NCBI GenBank assembly: GCA_033557675.1
Contig: JAWQRM010000598.1
Coordinates: 1 to 21,134, forward strand
From: Coptodactyla brooksi
Taxonomy: Eukaryota > Arthropoda > Insecta > Coleoptera > Scarabaeidae
Reading direction: 5' to 3'
DNA length: 21,134 nt
This document shows positions 18,400 to 21,134 of this stretch, piece by piece. A model generated the notes under the pieces. That model did not search any database. It saw nothing but the letters and a program-made list of their open reading frames with translations, and was not told the origin of the DNA. The position numbers were made by a program, and so were the translations under genes. Position 1 is the first letter of the stretch. Each line of letters opens with the position of its first letter.

Positions 18400-18500
18400 A
18401 ATCGAACCTGCTTATTTGACCCTTGTATAGCTTAGATGGTTAGAGCACCTGCCGTGAAAGCAAAATGTCGCAGGTCATTTTACCGGTCGTAGATTCCTAC
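18400..18500 (+). repeat. tRNA-derived SINE, inverted-pair right copy
   Basis: The plus strand has AATCGAACCTGCTT, then TAGCTTAGATGG (A-box, 18428-18439), TTAGAGCACCTGCC, and GGTCGTAGATTCC (B-box-like, 18485-18497). It aligns over most of its length with the complement of 18283-18372, making a head-to-head inverted pair with a short spacer. Confidence 0.68.
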
Positions 18501-18564
18501 ACTGTTCATACTTTATAAGTAAACAATTTATTCGTATTGCTATACGAATACATTTATTATCGCC

Positions 18565-18810
18565 TATATAATTCGCAATATTAATCCTATCTTCCAGTTT
18601 TTAGGTACTTTTTTCTTCTCTTTAACATTATTGTATATATTGTATATATATTTAGTATTGTAGTACTTTAGTTCCTTATCATCCCACATTCTTAGTCATT
18701 TTATTTTATTCTGCTCGTTTATCTCCCTACATTCCACCCCGCAGTTTGTTTCTTTTCATTCGTTGTTCTGCATGTACCATACACAGCGCTGACAACTTCA
18801 ATTCTCAGGT
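18565..18810 (-). pseudogene. LINE-D relic: endonuclease-polymerase junction
   Basis: The minus strand reads EVVSAVYGTCRTTNEKKQT then AGWNVGR (about 18805-18730), resembling the CGxTRTxxxKKxTAWWNxE segment just after the endonuclease of RTE-type LINEs. After a gap it gives NNVKEKKKVPKNWKIGLIL (about 18630-18575), resembling the WxxxxIPKxWKxGLIxPIxKKGD start of the reverse transcriptase. The segment between should be several hundred bases longer, so an internal deletion is inferred. Upstream DNA to about 19060 may belong to the same copy but was not matched. Confidence 0.5.
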
Positions 18811-19060
18811 CTTTAAATTTCTATCATCTTTCTTTAGCCTCTTTTTTAATATTCGTTAATTTTCCTTTCAAATAGTTATGCAGTCTACATACAACTGCTG
18901 ATGGGATGGTTTTGTTTTTCATTTAATGTGATCTTATGATTTTAATGTTTTGCGCATCAGATTCTGCTGCTCTTTCATTTTCTTCTATGCTGCTAGGAAT
19001 CGACGTCCTTCGTTCCTGCGTTTCCTGCATTTTATTCCCTGTATGCCTCATAAAAGAGAC

Positions 19061-20700
19061 GTCCTTCCATGATTTCATCTTGTGAAAGAGTTGCATAGCA
19101 CATTATTTTGGCGATGATATTCAAATCAAATGATTGGCTCACTCGGTATTTTCATTAACAATAATATACTAAATTAGGTCAGGGAGTCAAAATGTTTGAA
19201 GCCATTAGTCCATCATATTAGATTCGATGCCAATCATACTGAACGAATTACTATAATTATTAGTTATGATAATATGAATGACATAAACACACGAGAAGCG
19301 ATTCATGTAAATTGTGTAGCATTTTGTAGAAATATAAATCCCACGTGCGAAATGTGTCGCCTTTAGTGAATAATCAAATGTCAAAATTAAACTATTCAAA
19401 ACATGATGAACAACGGATTCAACAAGTAAGTGAAGTACACTCGATTGCAGAAGATACTTTTGGATACTGATACACGTTCATCGTTGTCACCTGCTCTCTT
19501 CATAGTTTACATATAGTAGTAAATGGTGCAGGTAGTATTTTGCAAGGAGAAGCTATCTGTTTCTTTAGTATTGTACAAGAAATCTACGTTTTCTTCTCAT
19601 CATGTACAAAAATATGGTTACATTCTCAATATGCATATACTAGAATACAGGTTAAATGGCCATGTAGGATTGCCAAAAATAATTTTAAAGTAAAGCTTTT
19701 AATAAAATCTAGATCGCACATTCCCTAAATCCAAAAATTTCAAAAAACCAAAAATTATGCACATTTCACCATGTTTATGGCTGCTAATTAGTTTTGTTAC
19801 GCAAAAGACGAATTAATGAAGTAAGGCAAAGGTTTACATCTAAAATTTAAAAACAATTTTGAAAATGAAGGAGATATTGATGGGACTGATTTCGTCAACA
19901 TCTTAAAAATATACATTCTGCAAAATCCATTGAATAATTCTTGAATGATCGATTTCGGTTCCATTGGGGCAAAATCGTTTTCTAAATAAAAGGTAGTAAA
20001 AAATATTATATGTTAGCTATAAAACGCTAACGCTATTAGCTATAAATAGTTCATCTATTAGATAATTTAAACTTTAAACAAACAATTGCAGTTTTTACAA
20101 ATTTGAAGGCCAGAAGAGATCATTTCATTTTAATTAAAATACGCATAAATAAATCTATGTTAACTAATTTTTCATTAACTTTCCAATATCTGAAAATTAT
20201 CTCATATTTTTAGAGATTGAAGAATATTTTTAAAGATTTCCCCTTTATGAGCTATATTATATATCTCATAAAGGATGAGATACACTCATTCTCTACTAGA
20301 AATCCAGACACATATAAGGCACCCAAAAATCCACACCACTTGATAATGTCAATAGAGACCAAGCGCGTCGTGAATACAAAACCAAGTTGTTCGTCAGAAT
20401 AGGATGGAAACCCAACACCATTATATCAAAAATAGATAACTAGCGTTAAACGGGAATTAAAACCTCAGATAGATAACTAAATGCGCAGTGTGGAACAGAT
20501 TTTCGAAAAGCGTGTTATTTTTCAGACAAATTATTTAATTATTTTTTTTCAAAAACATAACTGAATAATTACTCTTAAGTTTAATGGATATGCACGTTGT
20601 GCGCAGCTTGCTTTTATTTATTTGTTGAGTACCGTTATCTACATGCAATGTTCTCCTAAAATTTTCCGTTACACTCCTCCAGTTATTATGGTCTCCAACT
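19061..20700. other. AT-rich DNA without a recognised gene
   Basis: Several 60-codon frames occur on both strands without family likeness. Near 19485-19515 the peptide SLSPALFIVYI recalls a LINE polymerase box but has no supporting context. At about 20242-20271 CTTTATGAG and CTCATAAAG form a perfect 9-bp hairpin. Confidence 0.5.
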
Positions 20701-20708
20701 TTTATAAC

Positions 20709-20770
20709 ATGGCGTGTGTTTTAATAAGCGTTATTGGACGAAATTGTGCAAACAAAGGAAAAAGAAGTAG
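20709..20770 (+). other. Possible short first coding exon (weak)
   Basis: AACATGG gives a good start context and opens MACVLISVIGRNCANKGKRS, ending at a strong donor-like AG|GTATGT at 20770/20771. Without splicing it stops after 25 codons. The spaced cysteines and basic end could begin a zinc-binding domain, but no second exon is identified in the remaining window. Confidence 0.15.
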
Positions 20771-20920
20771 GTATGTGTGTCAATAATTTCCAGCGCTTTA
20801 TGTTTTCTGCCATTAATTAGAATCATAACACGGACCTATTGTAAGCAATAAAATTCCAGCAGTAAAAAATTCATCACCAAACGTGTATTTTCTGCAACTT
20901 TAAAAGTGTTGGCTGTTTCC

Positions 20921-20973
20921 AAGTGGGTTTTCAAAGACGGTATGTTGACCATACCGCCTTTCTGTTTCCACTT
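20921..20973. repeat. Imperfect 24-bp hairpin
   Basis: The arms run from AAGTGG to CCACTT with an inner perfect CGGTATG/CATACCG stem around TTGAC. About three quarters of the 24 positions pair. Confidence 0.75.
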
Positions 20974-21014
20974 GTTCTAAATAAATATTGAACCGAATCG
21001 ACTTGGTAACATAC

Positions 21015-21134
21015 ATGGTCTGTTCTGAAATTAGTAGGACTCATTTTTTAAAAAAATATATATTCATGAGAATAGTACAAACCATCAGAATTCTTCAAAG
21101 TAGCACCCTTCCGCATCTATACACTTCTTCCAAC
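21015..21134 (-). mobile_element. 3' end of a mariner-like transposon, cut by the right edge
   Basis: From the right edge the minus strand reads WKKCIDAEGCYFEEF and a TGA at 21085-21087, the usual C-terminus of a mariner-superfamily transposase (WxxCIxAxGxYFE). It is followed by an AT-rich 3' segment and, at about 21022-21046, GGTCTGTTCTGAAATTAGTA on the plus strand, which looks like the terminal inverted repeat. The rest of the element lies outside the window. Confidence 0.72.

Noticed and set aside
18301..18500. Two functional tRNA genes
   Set aside because: The A-box words are good, but the B-boxes are degenerate and no full cloverleaf or acceptor stem can be drawn. SINE copies fit better.
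19480..19520. LINE polymerase box SLSPALFIVYI
   Set aside because: It is only 11 residues followed by stops, with no matching motifs before or after it.
1..21134. A bacterial-style defence system, CRISPR array or operon
   Set aside because: There are GT-AG introns, SINEs and LINEs, no ribosome-binding-site pattern and no regularly spaced repeats. The DNA is plainly from an animal genome.

Overview
The window is AT-rich, intron-bearing eukaryotic DNA, most likely from an insect or another arthropod. It holds one recognisable host gene with GT-AG introns. The rest is dominated by decayed arthropod-type transposons: Tc1/mariner-superfamily DNA elements, jockey-, R1- and RTE/CR1-like non-LTR retrotransposons, a Penelope-like element, tRNA-derived SINEs, MITEs and several (TA)n tracts. 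No bacterial operon, phage, rRNA or CRISPR signal is visible. The species cannot be fixed from the sequence.

Layout. At 1-250 a minus-strand R1-like endonuclease fragment runs off the left edge. At 304-840 lies an internally deleted mariner with terminal inverted repeats. The stretch 1437-1868 is an unassigned minus-strand reading frame with a single stop. At 3504-5174 is a complete but dead DDE transposon, and it abuts a minus-strand Penelope-like relic (reverse transcriptase plus GIY-YIG, 5175-6065) exactly at its right inverted repeat. The stretch 6066-8380 is AT-rich with nothing recognised. At 8388-8660 a plus-strand non-LTR tail ends at a (TA)n tract, next to a large minus-strand jockey-like LINE (8712-11352). 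That LINE is split by a short transposon with near-perfect 80-bp inverted repeats (9759-10302). From 11480 to 15200 there is a possible solo LTR, foldback repeats, a possible winged-helix pseudogene and further LINE tails.

The host gene, at 15212-17004 on the plus strand, is a four-exon DESI2/PPPDE-family cysteine isopeptidase of 175 residues that keeps the catalytic His30 and Cys108. Its last intron carries a reverse-transcriptase relic and a 266-bp MITE with about 92-bp inverted repeats and TA flanks. Downstream are an inverted pair of tRNA-derived SINEs (about 18283-18500), another LINE relic and, at the right edge, the 3' end of a mariner-like element.

The most unusual signals are the divergence of the DESI2-like protein, two copies (10500-10620 and 13270-13385) of a repeat whose core looks like a Penelope-type hammerhead ribozyme, and the nested transposon structure. 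I see no clear novel multi-gene system. All family calls come from reading translations by eye; no database search was possible.
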